From Peribacillus tepidiphilus (GTDB taxonomy: Bacteria; Bacillota; Bacilli; Bacillales; DSM-1321), in the NCBI RefSeq assembly GCF_009466385.1, contig NZ_WIAQ01000017.1:23415-87414 (forward strand): 64,000 bases of DNA. Direction: 5' to 3'. The translations under genes and the position numbers were made by a program. Shown here in pieces: positions 53,193 to 62,067 of the stretch (position 1 is the stretch's first letter; each line of letters starts with the position of its first letter). The notes under the pieces are model-generated. The model searched no databases. It was given only the letters and a program-made list of their open reading frames with translations, and was not told where the DNA came from.

Positions 53193-53206
53193 TGAAAACG
53201 TTATCA
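53193..53206 (+). promoter_or_regulatory. cre box of the trehalose operon
   Basis: TGAAAACGTTATCA fits the CcpA consensus TGWAANCGNTNWCA at every position. It lies downstream of the promoter, directly before the treP ribosome-binding site, so CcpA would act as a roadblock during glucose growth. Confidence 0.85.
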
Positions 53207-53220
53207 GAGGAGGAAAAGCG

Positions 53221-54633
53221 ATGGCAAACAATCTTCGTCAAGCTGCAGAACAAATTGTTTCAGCGATTGGTGGCAAAGAAAACATTGCTTCAGCTACACA
53301 TTGTGTTACACGTCTGCGTTTCGCTTTACATGATGAGAAGAAAGTAAAGAAAGAAGAATTAGAAAGCATTGATTTGGTGAAGGGTTCCTTTTCTACGAAC
53401 GGTCAATTTCAAGTTGTGATTGGACAAGGAACGGTTGATAAAGTCTTTAACGAAATGGTTAATCTCACCGGTATCGGTAAATCGACTAAGGAAGAAACAA
53501 AAGCGGCAGCGGAGAAAAACCTGAATCCGCTTCAAAGAGCCATTAAGACTTTGGCTGATATCTTTATCCCAATTCTTCCTGCCATTGTCACAGCAGGTCT
53601 ACTGATGGGAATCAATAATATTTTAACAGGACCGGGAATCTTCTATGATGAAAAATCCGTTGTTGAAGTTCATACTCAATGGAAAGACTTCGCTGGTATT
53701 ATCAATTTAATAGCCAATACGGCATTTGTGTTTTTGCCTGGTTTGATTGGTTGGTCAGCAGTAAGACGCTTCGGTGGTAGTCCGCTGCTCGGGATTGTAT
53801 TAGGATTAATGCTTGTGCATCCAGAATTATTAAATGCGTGGGGATATGCAGAAGCGAAGGCTGCTGGAGAAATCCCTACATGGAATCTTTTTGGTTTTGA
53901 TGTCGAAAAGGTAGGATATCAGGGACAAGTTTTGCCGATTTTAATTGCTTCTTATGTTTTGGCAAAAATTGAAGTCTTTTTAACGAAAAGAGTGCCTGAT
54001 TCAATAAAGTTATTAGTGGTGGCACCCGTTTCTTTATTGATTACTGGATTCTTAGCATTCATTGCAATTGGTCCTATTACATTCACAATTGGTAATGCGA
54101 TTACAGACTTATTTACAGGAATTTTTGACGCCGTTCCTGTTATTGGAGGTCTTATTTACGGAGCATTTTATGCACCTCTAGTGATTACTGGTATGCACCA
54201 TACGTTCCTGGCGATTGACCTGCAGTTAATTGGTAGCATAGGTGGCACATTCTTATGGCCGATCGTTGCTCTTTCCAACATTGCTCAGGGCTCTTCAGCT
54301 CTTGCTATGATGTTTGCTACGAAAGATGAGAAGCTAAAAGGACTTTCCCTTTCTTCAGCCATCTCTGCCTATTTAGGCATTACAGAGCCTGCAATGTTTG
54401 GTGTGAACCTTCGCTTCCGTTATCCATTTTTTGCAGCTATGACAGGTTCGGCAATCGCAGCAATTTTTATCACATTAAATAAAGTAATGGCACCTTCAAT
54501 CGGCGTTGGAGGCTTACCAGCATTTTTCTCTATTGTTCCAGAAAAATGGGTACCGTTTTTCATTGGAATGGGAATTGCTATTATTGTTCCATTTGTTCTG
54601 ACCTTTGTTTTTGCAAAATATAAAAAGAACTAA
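53221..54633 (+). CDS. treP: Trehalose PTS permease EIIBC
   Basis: The 470-residue permease imports trehalose as trehalose-6-phosphate. The N-terminal EIIB domain (1-90) carries HCVTRLRFAL with phospho-Cys28; the EIIC domain (about 105-470) has about ten membrane segments and the GITEPAMFG block. The length equals B. subtilis TreP. No EIIA gene is adjacent; in Bacillus the glucose-type EIIA serves this permease. AGAGGAGG precedes the ATG. An imperfect hairpin at 54646-54678 separates it from treA. Confidence 0.95.
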   Translation: MANNLRQAAEQIVSAIGGKENIASATHCVTRLRFALHDEKKVKKEELESIDLVKGSFSTNGQFQVVIGQGTVDKVFNEMVNLTGIGKSTKEETKAAAEKNLNPLQRAIKTLADIFIPILPAIVTAGLLMGINNILTGPGIFYDEKSVVEVHTQWKDFAGIINLIANTAFVFLPGLIGWSAVRRFGGSPLLGIVLGLMLVHPELLNAWGYAEAKAAGEIPTWNLFGFDVEKVGYQGQVLPILIASYVLAKIEVFLTKRVPDSIKLLVVAPVSLLITGFLAFIAIGPITFTIGNAITDLFTGIFDAVPVIGGLIYGAFYAPLVITGMHHTFLAIDLQLIGSIGGTFLWPIVALSNIAQGSSALAMMFATKDEKLKGLSLSSAISAYLGITEPAMFGVNLRFRYPFFAAMTGSAIAAIFITLNKVMAPSIGVGGLPAFFSIVPEKWVPFFIGMGIAIIVPFVLTFVFAKYKKN

Positions 54634-54726
54634 TATTAAAAGAAAAAGCCGTTGGTAAAAGTTTTTTTACAGCGGCTTCCTTCATTTAGTGTGTATTTTT
54701 TGAAAATTCAACAGGTGGTGTTTAGC

Positions 54727-56415
54727 ATGAAAGAATGGTGGAGAAAAGCAGTTGTATATCAAATCTATCCAAAGAGCTTTAATGATACGACAGGAAACGG
54801 TGTTGGAGATCTCCAAGGGATTATAGAAAAACTTGATTATTTGAAGACGCTTGGAGTAGATGTCATTTGGCTGACCCCGATTTATGCCTCTCCCCAAAAG
54901 GATAATGGATACGATATAAGTGATTATTTTTCCATTCATCACGAGTATGGGACGATGGAGGACTTTGATCGGCTGGTGGAGGAAGCTCATGTCAGGGGAA
55001 TAAAGATTATTATGGACATTGTCGTCAACCATACATCTACTGAGCATGAATGGTTTAAAAGAGCGAGAGAATCAAAAGACAGTCCTTATCGGGATTATTA
55101 TATTTGGAAAGATCCTGTGGACGGCAAAGAGCCAAACAATTGGGTATCAAAGTTCGGAGGTTCCGCATGGCAATTTGACGAAAAGACCGGACAATATTAC
55201 TTGCATTTGTTTGATGTAACTCAGGCTGATTTGAATTGGGAGAATGAAGAGGTTCGTAAGCAAGTATATGATATGATGCATTTCTGGTTTAAGAAAGGTG
55301 TCGACGGCTTCCGGTTAGATGTCATCAATTTAATATCCAAAGACCAAGCATTCTCGAATGATGACGGTTCTGTTCCTCCTGGTGACGGCAGAAGATTTTA
55401 TACAGATGGCCCAAGAGTACATGAATTTATCCATGAGATGAATCGAGAAGTGTTTTCTAAATATGACAGCATGACGGTTGGTGAAATGTCCTCAACGACC
55501 ATTGACCATTGTATTCGTTACACGAAGCCAGAGAATCAAGAGCTGAGCATGACTTTTAATTTTCATCATTTGAAGGTTGACTATCCAAACGGGGAAAAAT
55601 GGGCGATCGGAGAGATGGATTTTCTTTCCCTTAAGCGAATTCTTTCAAAGTGGCAGGTAGAAATGAACAAAGGTGGAGGTTGGAACGCACTATTCTGGTG
55701 TAATCACGACCAACCACGTGTTGTAACTCGCTACGGAAATGATGGAGAGTTCCATAAAGAAAGCGCCAAAATGCTAGCTACGGTCATCCACTTGATGCAG
55801 GGCACTCCTTATATTTATCAAGGAGAAGAATTCGGAATGACGGATCCGAAGTTTGACAGCATTGACCAATATCGTGATGTGGAAACGCTGAATTATTATA
55901 AGATATTAAAAGGGCAAGGTAAATCTGAAGAAGAAGTGATGGAAATTATCAAAAGAAAATCTCGTGATAATTCCCGGACGCCTGTTCAATGGAACGATGG
56001 AAAAAATGCCGGGTTTACTGAGGGTACACCTTGGATTCCTGTTGCTTCCAACTATAAAGAAATCAATGCAGAAAAAGCTTTAATCGATAAGGATTCGATT
56101 TTTTATCATTATCAAAAGCTGATTAAGCTTCGAAAAGAGCTTGATATTATTACATTTGGTGATTATGAGCTTTTATTGGAGGATCATCCAGAAGCATTTG
56201 TGTATAAAAGAACGTATGGAGACGAAATATTGTTAGTCATTAATAATTTTTACGGAAATGAGACGGAAGTGAGGCTGCCAGAGAAGGTTGTGGAGGATTT
56301 AAAAGGGACTGAGGTGAAAAATTTAATTTCCAATTATGAATTACCGCCAGCATTTAATAGTACTCTTTCACTTAAACCATACGAGTCCATCGTTTATCAT
56401 GCTATCAAGAAGTGA
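54727..56415 (+). CDS. treA: Phospho-alpha(1,1)-glucosidase (trehalose-6-phosphate hydrolase)
   Basis: The 562-residue GH13 enzyme splits trehalose-6-phosphate to glucose and glucose-6-phosphate in the cytoplasm. Conserved regions are DIVVNHTS, GFRLDVINL (nucleophile Asp198), VGEMSS (acid/base Glu253) and NHDQPR (Asp328), followed by a C-terminal beta domain. The start is ATG 54727, with AGGTGG 9 nt upstream; the 25 extra in-frame codons have no site. The name treC is used for the same enzyme elsewhere. It is the middle gene of treP-treA-treR. Confidence 0.95.
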   Translation: MKEWWRKAVVYQIYPKSFNDTTGNGVGDLQGIIEKLDYLKTLGVDVIWLTPIYASPQKDNGYDISDYFSIHHEYGTMEDFDRLVEEAHVRGIKIIMDIVVNHTSTEHEWFKRARESKDSPYRDYYIWKDPVDGKEPNNWVSKFGGSAWQFDEKTGQYYLHLFDVTQADLNWENEEVRKQVYDMMHFWFKKGVDGFRLDVINLISKDQAFSNDDGSVPPGDGRRFYTDGPRVHEFIHEMNREVFSKYDSMTVGEMSSTTIDHCIRYTKPENQELSMTFNFHHLKVDYPNGEKWAIGEMDFLSLKRILSKWQVEMNKGGGWNALFWCNHDQPRVVTRYGNDGEFHKESAKMLATVIHLMQGTPYIYQGEEFGMTDPKFDSIDQYRDVETLNYYKILKGQGKSEEEVMEIIKRKSRDNSRTPVQWNDGKNAGFTEGTPWIPVASNYKEINAEKALIDKDSIFYHYQKLIKLRKELDIITFGDYELLLEDHPEAFVYKRTYGDEILLVINNFYGNETEVRLPEKVVEDLKGTEVKNLISNYELPPAFNSTLSLKPYESIVYHAIKK

Positions 56416-56435
56416 TAAAATAAAATTGGTGATAA

Positions 56436-57149
56436 ATGGTGAAAAACAAATTTATAAAAGTCTATGAAGACTTGTCAGCACAAATACAAGATGGTCGTAT
56501 ACAACCGGGTGCTTTGCTTCCTTCTGAAAACGAGCTGACCGAGATGTATCAAACGTCACGCGAGACAATCCGCAAAGCGTTAAAGCTTCTTTCAGAACAC
56601 GGGTACATCCATAAAGTTCAAGGGAAGGGATCGATCGTATTAGATGTTAAAAAATTTAACTTTCCCATTTCAGGGCTTGTGAGCTTCAAAGAGCTTTCTG
56701 AAAAAATGGGACAGCCTGTAAAAACACATGTCATACAGCTAGCGGAAATTTCAGCAAATGCTTATCTTGCTGAACAATTAAAAGCTTCCATGAAGGATCA
56801 AGTGTGGAAGGTCATTCGCGTACGAGAGTTAAATCATGAGAAAATCATTTTAGACAAAGATTTTCTTTTGAAAAAGCATATTCCGTTTTTGAGTGAGGAA
56901 ATATGCCAATCCTCCATTTATGAATATATTGAAAAAGAACTTGGTCTTGTGATTAGCTTTGCTAAGAAAGAAATCACAGTAGAAGAACCTTCTGAAGAGG
57001 ATCGTGAACTTTTGGATTTAGATGGTTTTCACAATATAGTTGTTGTTAAAAACTTTGTGTATTTGGATGATGCTAGTCTTTTTCAATACACGGAATCCCG
57101 TCATAGACCTGATAAGTTTAGGTTTGTTGATTTTGCAAGAAGGAAATAA
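56436..57149 (+). CDS. treR: Trehalose operon repressor, GntR/HutC family
   Basis: The 237-residue regulator has an N-terminal winged HTH (LLPSENELTEMYQTSRETIR, then LKLLSEHGYIHKVQGKGS) and a C-terminal UTRA ligand domain (about 85-235). It would bind the two palindromes at 53113-53163 and be released by trehalose-6-phosphate, as in B. subtilis. It follows treA by 20 nt. The terminator at 57165-57191 ends the operon. Confidence 0.94.
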   Translation: MVKNKFIKVYEDLSAQIQDGRIQPGALLPSENELTEMYQTSRETIRKALKLLSEHGYIHKVQGKGSIVLDVKKFNFPISGLVSFKELSEKMGQPVKTHVIQLAEISANAYLAEQLKASMKDQVWKVIRVRELNHEKIILDKDFLLKKHIPFLSEEICQSSIYEYIEKELGLVISFAKKEITVEEPSEEDRELLDLDGFHNIVVVKNFVYLDDASLFQYTESRHRPDKFRFVDFARRK

Positions 57150-57164
57150 GGAAAGATCTAATAT

Positions 57165-57191
57165 GCCACAGGCTTGAACCTGTGGTTTTTT
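57165..57191 (+). terminator. Terminator of the trehalose operon
   Basis: CCACAGG and CCTGTGG pair over 6 nt, followed by six T. The following 57192-57430 stretch is AT-rich promoter DNA without a recognisable site. Confidence 0.85.
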
Positions 57192-57430
57192 CATTTAGCA
57201 ATGTAAACCAATCCATGTTTTTAAGATATTTTGATTTTCATTATTTATTATTAATAAGATAGTTTTAATGGTTAAAAAAATAAAAAGAATTCTTATAAAA
57301 AGCGGATCTAAAATTTTCCTAATATAAAAAACTTAACAAATGAAAGTTTTCTTGGTATTCTAATTATGTAGAATTTTCTATATATATCGACAGGAATCTT
57401 AGATTTTTGTCGAACAAAGGGGGATTTTTT

Positions 57431-58894
57431 ATGGAGTATGGGGTTATTTTTTCTATTGCCGTTTATATGATTGGAATGCTGCTGCTTGGTTATTTTGCCT
57501 ATAAGCGCACTTCCAATCTATCTGACTACATGCTTGGCGGTCGAAACCTGGGACCGGCTGTAACGGCATTAAGTGCTGGAGCTTCTGATATGAGCGGCTG
57601 GCTTTTGATGGGGCTTCCGGGTGCAATGTACGCTAGCGGTTTAAGTGCAGGCTGGATTGTCGTTGGACTGACAATTGGTGCATATTTGAACTGGCTATTT
57701 GTTGCTCCTCGTTTAAGAACATATACTGAGGTAGCAGATAACTCTATTACCATTCCAGACTATTTTGAAAACCGTTTCAAAGATTCATCGCGCATTTTAC
57801 GAATCACTTCAGCCATTGTTATTATAATCTTTTTCACATTTTATACATCATCCGGTATGGTTGCAGGTGGAGAGCTATTCAAAAAGGCATTTAATATGGA
57901 TTATACACTAGGAATTTGGATCACGGCTAGTGTTGTTATTGCCTATACACTTTTTGGGGGGTTCTTGGCGGTAAGTTGGACAGATTTTGTCCAAGGTACG
58001 ATTATGTTTATTGCTCTAATTCTTGTACCTGCTGTAACCATCGCAAATATTGGTAGTGTAGGAACAACGTTTGATGAAATTCGTTCAATCGATCCGAATT
58101 TGTTGGAAGCATTCCAAGGAACTACCGTGATTGGAATTATTTCATTATTGGCTTGGGGATTAGGGTATTTTGGTCAACCGCACATCATTGTTCGCTTTAT
58201 GGCAATCACGTCTGTTAAAGAGATGAAAAGCGCAAGAAGAATTGGAATGGGATGGATGATTTTCTCCATTGTTGGTGCTATGTTTACCGGTCTTTTGGGT
58301 ATCGCCTATATCAGTGTAAACAATGCTGAACTTGCAAACCCTGAAACGATTTTTATCGTTTTGGCTCAGGATTTGTTTCCTTCCATTATAACAGGTTTCT
58401 TATTAGCAGCTATTTTGGCTGCAGTGATGAGTACGATTTCTTCACAATTACTCGTTACTTCCAGTGCCTTAACGGAAGATTTTTATAAAGCATTTATTAA
58501 GAGAAATGCATCAGATAAAGAATTGGTATTTGTCGGCCGTTTATCTGTGCTAGTGGTATCCTTGATTGCTCTTTATTTAGCTTTAAATCCAAACGAAACA
58601 ATCCTTAACCTTGTTGGATATGCGTGGGCTGGATTTGGAGCAGCTTTCGGACCAGTCGTTATTTTAAGCTTGTACTGGAAGAGAATGAACAAATGGGGAG
58701 CACTAGCGGGTATGATTGTTGGTGCAGCCACTGTAATCATCTGGGATAGCATTGAGAGATTTGCAGATGTTTACGAAATTATCCCAGGCTTTATTGCGTG
58801 TGCTATTGCCATCGTTGTCGTCAGCTTAGTTACGGCCAAACCATCTGCCAAAGTTGAAGCTGAATTTGATGAAGCTGTGAAAAAACTAGCATAA
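57431..58894 (+). CDS. putP: Sodium/proline symporter
   Basis: The 487-residue protein has about thirteen membrane segments. It carries the solute:sodium symporter features of PutP/OpuE: LSDYMLGGRNLGPAVTALSA near the start, GASDMSGWLLMGLPGAMYAS, and WGLGYFGQPHIIVRFMAI. It imports proline with Na+ for nutrition or osmoprotection. No put catabolic genes are adjacent, so an OpuE-type osmotic role is equally possible. ATG 57431 follows AAGGGGGA; the upstream TTG has no site. Confidence 0.92.
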   Translation: MEYGVIFSIAVYMIGMLLLGYFAYKRTSNLSDYMLGGRNLGPAVTALSAGASDMSGWLLMGLPGAMYASGLSAGWIVVGLTIGAYLNWLFVAPRLRTYTEVADNSITIPDYFENRFKDSSRILRITSAIVIIIFFTFYTSSGMVAGGELFKKAFNMDYTLGIWITASVVIAYTLFGGFLAVSWTDFVQGTIMFIALILVPAVTIANIGSVGTTFDEIRSIDPNLLEAFQGTTVIGIISLLAWGLGYFGQPHIIVRFMAITSVKEMKSARRIGMGWMIFSIVGAMFTGLLGIAYISVNNAELANPETIFIVLAQDLFPSIITGFLLAAILAAVMSTISSQLLVTSSALTEDFYKAFIKRNASDKELVFVGRLSVLVVSLIALYLALNPNETILNLVGYAWAGFGAAFGPVVILSLYWKRMNKWGALAGMIVGAATVIIWDSIERFADVYEIIPGFIACAIAIVVVSLVTAKPSAKVEAEFDEAVKKLA

Positions 58895-58903
58895 CGAATG
58901 ATA

Positions 58904-58947
58904 AAAACAGCGAAATGGGATGTAAGACTCGTTTCGCTGTTTTTTTG
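58904..58947 (+). terminator. Terminator after putP
   Basis: AACAGCGAAA pairs with TTTCGCTGTT, followed by six further T. Confidence 0.85.
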
Positions 58948-59138
58948 TATATACTTTTTTCGTTTATTCCACAGCTGAAATGTAATACCCATTAATCATG
59001 TGACATAAAATGTTAGCTTGTGAAAAAGTTTTCAAATTATTACTCTAAGGCTTTCTTTTGGGGTAAAATATCACGAGAAGATTGTTTGAAAGGGCTGTTT
59101 TCGTAAAGATTGTTGTTTTTAGACTTTAAAGTTTGTGT

Positions 59139-59324
59139 GTTGATTGCAGCGAGAGGCACTTGCTTTCCGCGGGGAGGGATGTCACTCCTCGGCGTACCGC
59201 CTGTGGGGTCTCCCGCTTTCCTCTTTTTCCCGCAGGACATTGAAAAAGCTTCCTCGAATAAACACCGCACGAAGGAAATGCGAATGCATTTTCGAGGAGT
59301 CAAGTACCCTTCGCTACAATCAAC
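59139..59324. repeat. 186-bp element with terminal inverted repeats
   Basis: The ends GTTGATTGCAGCG (59139-59151) and CGCTACAATCAAC (59312-59324) are inverted repeats with one mismatch, extending imperfectly to 24 bp. The inside is GC-richer than its surroundings (TTTCCGCGGGGAGGGATG, CTCCTCGGCGTACCGCCTG, TGGGGTCTCCCGC, CCCGCAGGAC). It carries no sustained ORF. I recall this TTCCGCGGG/GGTCTCCCG pattern as a dispersed intergenic repeat in Bacillus genomes. It is a MITE-like element or a structured RNA. The remaining 58948-59449 sequence holds nothing else seen. Confidence 0.7.
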
Positions 59325-59449
59325 TCAGAGAGTGTCGTTAAATTACAATAAAAAAGCAAAAATTTTACGAAAACAGCCTTTGAAAAAGATGATCTGAATG
59401 CTTTAACAACCGTACCAATAAAACTAACTTTTTAAAGGTGATAACAACA

Positions 59450-60757
59450 ATGTCTCATCCTCACAAAATAGCCTTCAAAATTTTCCTAGTCTACGTCATA
59501 ATCGGAGTTGCATGGATCATCGTCACAGATCAATTTTCTATAGGGATTGCTTATAAAAGTTTACAGGACTATTTCTTGTTTCAAAGAACTAAAGGATGGT
59601 TTTATATCTTTATTACAGGAATTATTCTGTATATCATGATTTATAAAAGAACAGCACATCTCATACAATCTCAAAATGAGCTGTTAGAAAAAGAACATCA
59701 ACTACAAAGAAGCAATCAACATTATCAGTCACTTTTTTATCATAATCCAGATGGTGTTTTTGAATTAGACAGGGAAGGAAAAGTGATTGCAGCCAATCCT
59801 CAAGGGGAGAAGATTATCGGTATTCCTTTTCAGTATTTTCAAAGCAAAACAGTAACAGAATTTATTTCTAAAAGGGATTTAACAAAATGCAGAAAATATT
59901 TTCAAGAAGTATTAACGGGCAGTGCAAAAAAGTTTGAACTACACATAAAAGATTTTAATCAGAAGAATAAAATTGTTCGGGTCACTCTCTTACCAATCAT
60001 TATAGATGATGAAATTATTGGTTTATTCGCAATCGCAAGAGATATTACGAATTACAGAAGAGAAGAAGAATTGATGATTTCCTCTGAAAAAATGAGTGCC
60101 ATCGGACACCTTGCTGCAGCAGTAGCCCATGAAGTCAGAAATCCTTTAACATCACTACGTGGATTTATTCAACTTATGAAGGATACAAACACTTTAAATC
60201 CCTCCTATTTGGAGATTATGCTATCAGAGGTTGACCGTATTAACCTGATTGCATCTGAAATGCTCATTTTAGGAAAAAAACAGGAGGTTCATTATAAACA
60301 AGAGGATTTAAAAGAGATCGTCAAGCAAGTGCTCGTTTTAATGGAAGCACAAGCTAATATGGTTAATGCAGAATTGACGATCCACGAAGAAAGTGACGGT
60401 CCGATCTGGATTAATGGAGATCGAAATCAATTAAAACAAGTGTTTATCAACCTTATCAGAAATAGTCTTGAAGCTATTAAAGAAAAAGGCAGCATTGATA
60501 TCCTATTAAAAAAGCAAGACCAATATGCATATGCCATAATAAAGGATAACGGAATCGGGATGAATAAAGAACGTCTTAAGCATATCAGGGAGCCGTTTTT
60601 TTCGACAAAAGAAAACGGGACTGGTCTAGGACTGGCCGTTTGTTATAAAATTATTGAACGACATGACGGGGCAATTGAGTTTGAAAGTATGCCTCATGTT
60701 GGAACAACTGTCCACATTAGACTGCCGCTATATAAGGAGCCGCGACAAAGGAGTTAA
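59450..60757 (+). CDS. PAS-domain sensor histidine kinase (sporulation-kinase type)
   Basis: The 435-residue membrane kinase has two N-terminal membrane segments (about 8-30 and 48-66), a PAS domain (about 92-195, GVFELDREGKVIAANPQGE), HisKA with AAAVAHEVRNPLTSL (His227) and HATPase_c with the N box NLIRNSLEAI, DNGIGM and GTGLGLAVCY. The layout resembles the KinC/KinE group feeding the sporulation phosphorelay. No response regulator is adjacent, in keeping with that. ATG 59450 is chosen because AAAGGTG lies upstream with 9-nt spacing. The helicase gene starts 2 nt after the stop codon. Confidence 0.88.
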   Translation: MSHPHKIAFKIFLVYVIIGVAWIIVTDQFSIGIAYKSLQDYFLFQRTKGWFYIFITGIILYIMIYKRTAHLIQSQNELLEKEHQLQRSNQHYQSLFYHNPDGVFELDREGKVIAANPQGEKIIGIPFQYFQSKTVTEFISKRDLTKCRKYFQEVLTGSAKKFELHIKDFNQKNKIVRVTLLPIIIDDEIIGLFAIARDITNYRREEELMISSEKMSAIGHLAAAVAHEVRNPLTSLRGFIQLMKDTNTLNPSYLEIMLSEVDRINLIASEMLILGKKQEVHYKQEDLKEIVKQVLVLMEAQANMVNAELTIHEESDGPIWINGDRNQLKQVFINLIRNSLEAIKEKGSIDILLKKQDQYAYAIIKDNGIGMNKERLKHIREPFFSTKENGTGLGLAVCYKIIERHDGAIEFESMPHVGTTVHIRLPLYKEPRQRS

Positions 60758-60759
60758 AT

Positions 60760-61950
60760 ATGAACGAATTGATACAAAACATGAAACCTTTTATTTATAA
60801 AGCCTGGGAAAAAGAAGGGTTCAAAGAGCCAACTGCAATCCAGGCCAAAGCGATCCCATCTATATTAGAAGGAAAGGATGTTATTGCAGAATCTCCTACC
60901 GGAACGGGAAAAACACTCGCTTATCTTTTGCCAATCCTTGAAAAAATAGATCCTGGATTGCCGTATGTGCAGGCTGTCATACTTGCTTCATCTCACGAGC
61001 TTGTTATGCAAATTTTGGCTGAGATTCAAAAATGGTCTCAAGGCAGCGGAATTGTCAACGCTTCATTTATTGGTGGAGCAAACCTAAAAAGACAGCTGGA
61101 GAAGCTGAAAAAACGCCCTCATATTGTAGTAGGGACACCTGGGAAAATTTATGAACTCATTGGACAAAAGAAATTAAAGATGCACAACGTCAAAACGATT
61201 GTGCTCGATGAGGGAGACACGCTCTTAGTACCTGAACACCAGGGAACCATTCAAGGTATCATTAAAAGCACATTGAAGGACCGCCAGTTGTTGATGTTTT
61301 CCGCAACAATCGGGAAAAACACAATGGATGAAGCGAAAGCACTGATGAAGGATCCCGAGATTATTATGATCCAAAAAGAAGAGCTGCCGGTTCCAAAGGT
61401 GGAACACTTTTATTTTGTTACAGAAGGCAGAGAAAAAATAAAAATTCTAGAAAGCATTGCTCGATTGCCAAATATGAAAGGCTTAGTTTTCATGAAGGAC
61501 ATCGGAGAAATATCCGTTACGGCCGCAAAGCTTGCCTATAAGAATTTACAAGTTGCAGTTCTTCACTCCGAAACGAAAAAAGCGGACCGTGAAAAAGCGT
61601 TAAAAGGCTTTAGAAAGGGAGAATTCCCCTTGCTTCTTAGCACGGATGTCGCAGCAAGAGGATTGGATATAAAAGGTCTGACACATGTCATACATTTTGA
61701 TATTCCAAGAACAACGGAGCAATACACGCATCGCTCTGGTCGCACAGGCAGAGCCGGAGCTGAAGGAATGGTCCTTTCTATTGTGACTCCACAAGAAGAG
61801 CGTGATTTGAAAAAAATTGCAAACAAGCTAAATCTAACTCTAGAGAAAAAGGTTTTCTATAAAGGACAAATAACAGACGAAAAGGAACGGATGAATTCGA
61901 AAAAGAATCCAACATTGAAAAATAATCGAAATCGGGCAAAGAGATCTTAA
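60760..61950 (+). CDS. yfmL: DEAD-box-type RNA helicase (YfmL-like)
   Basis: The 396-residue helicase has two RecA-like domains: motif I SPTGTGKT, a DEAD variant VLDEGD as motif II, motif III FSAT, motif V DVAARGLDI and motif VI HRSGRTGRAG. A basic tail ends in NRNRAKRS. The sequence closely follows my recollection of B. subtilis YfmL (motif DETD), which acts in ribosome biogenesis. Glycine in motif II is unusual but the Asp and Glu remain. AAAGGAG precedes the ATG; it may be cotranscribed with the kinase. Confidence 0.9.
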   Translation: MNELIQNMKPFIYKAWEKEGFKEPTAIQAKAIPSILEGKDVIAESPTGTGKTLAYLLPILEKIDPGLPYVQAVILASSHELVMQILAEIQKWSQGSGIVNASFIGGANLKRQLEKLKKRPHIVVGTPGKIYELIGQKKLKMHNVKTIVLDEGDTLLVPEHQGTIQGIIKSTLKDRQLLMFSATIGKNTMDEAKALMKDPEIIMIQKEELPVPKVEHFYFVTEGREKIKILESIARLPNMKGLVFMKDIGEISVTAAKLAYKNLQVAVLHSETKKADREKALKGFRKGEFPLLLSTDVAARGLDIKGLTHVIHFDIPRTTEQYTHRSGRTGRAGAEGMVLSIVTPQEERDLKKIANKLNLTLEKKVFYKGQITDEKERMNSKKNPTLKNNRNRAKRS

Positions 61951-61951
61951 C

Positions 61952-61984
61952 AAACGGCAGCATAGTGGCTGCCGTTTGTTTTTT
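61952..61984 (+). terminator. Terminator after the helicase gene
   Basis: AAACGGCAGC pairs with GCTGCCGTTT, followed by GTTTTTT. Confidence 0.9.
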
Positions 61985-61994
61985 CGATTCGAAA

Positions 61995-62036
61995 AGAAAA
62001 CGCTTACATATTTCTGTTTAGTTTCATATATATAAT
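61995..62036 (+). promoter_or_regulatory. cre-like box and promoter before the methionine gamma-lyase gene
   Basis: AGAAAACGCTTACA (61995-62008) differs from the cre consensus only at the first base. TATAAT lies at 62031-62036, so the box overlaps or abuts the -35 region, where CcpA would repress. A good -35 was not found. Confidence 0.55.
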
Positions 62037-62067
62037 GTAGAGACTAAAAAGACAAAGAGGAGATAAC

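Noticed and set aside
54682..55047. 121-codon minus-strand ORF over treA
   Set aside because: It is antisense to the well-supported GH13 gene and has no independent signals.
59040..59397. Several ORFs across the 186-bp element
   Set aside because: They differ by frame and strand, have no ribosome-binding sites, and follow the GC-rich inverted-repeat element.
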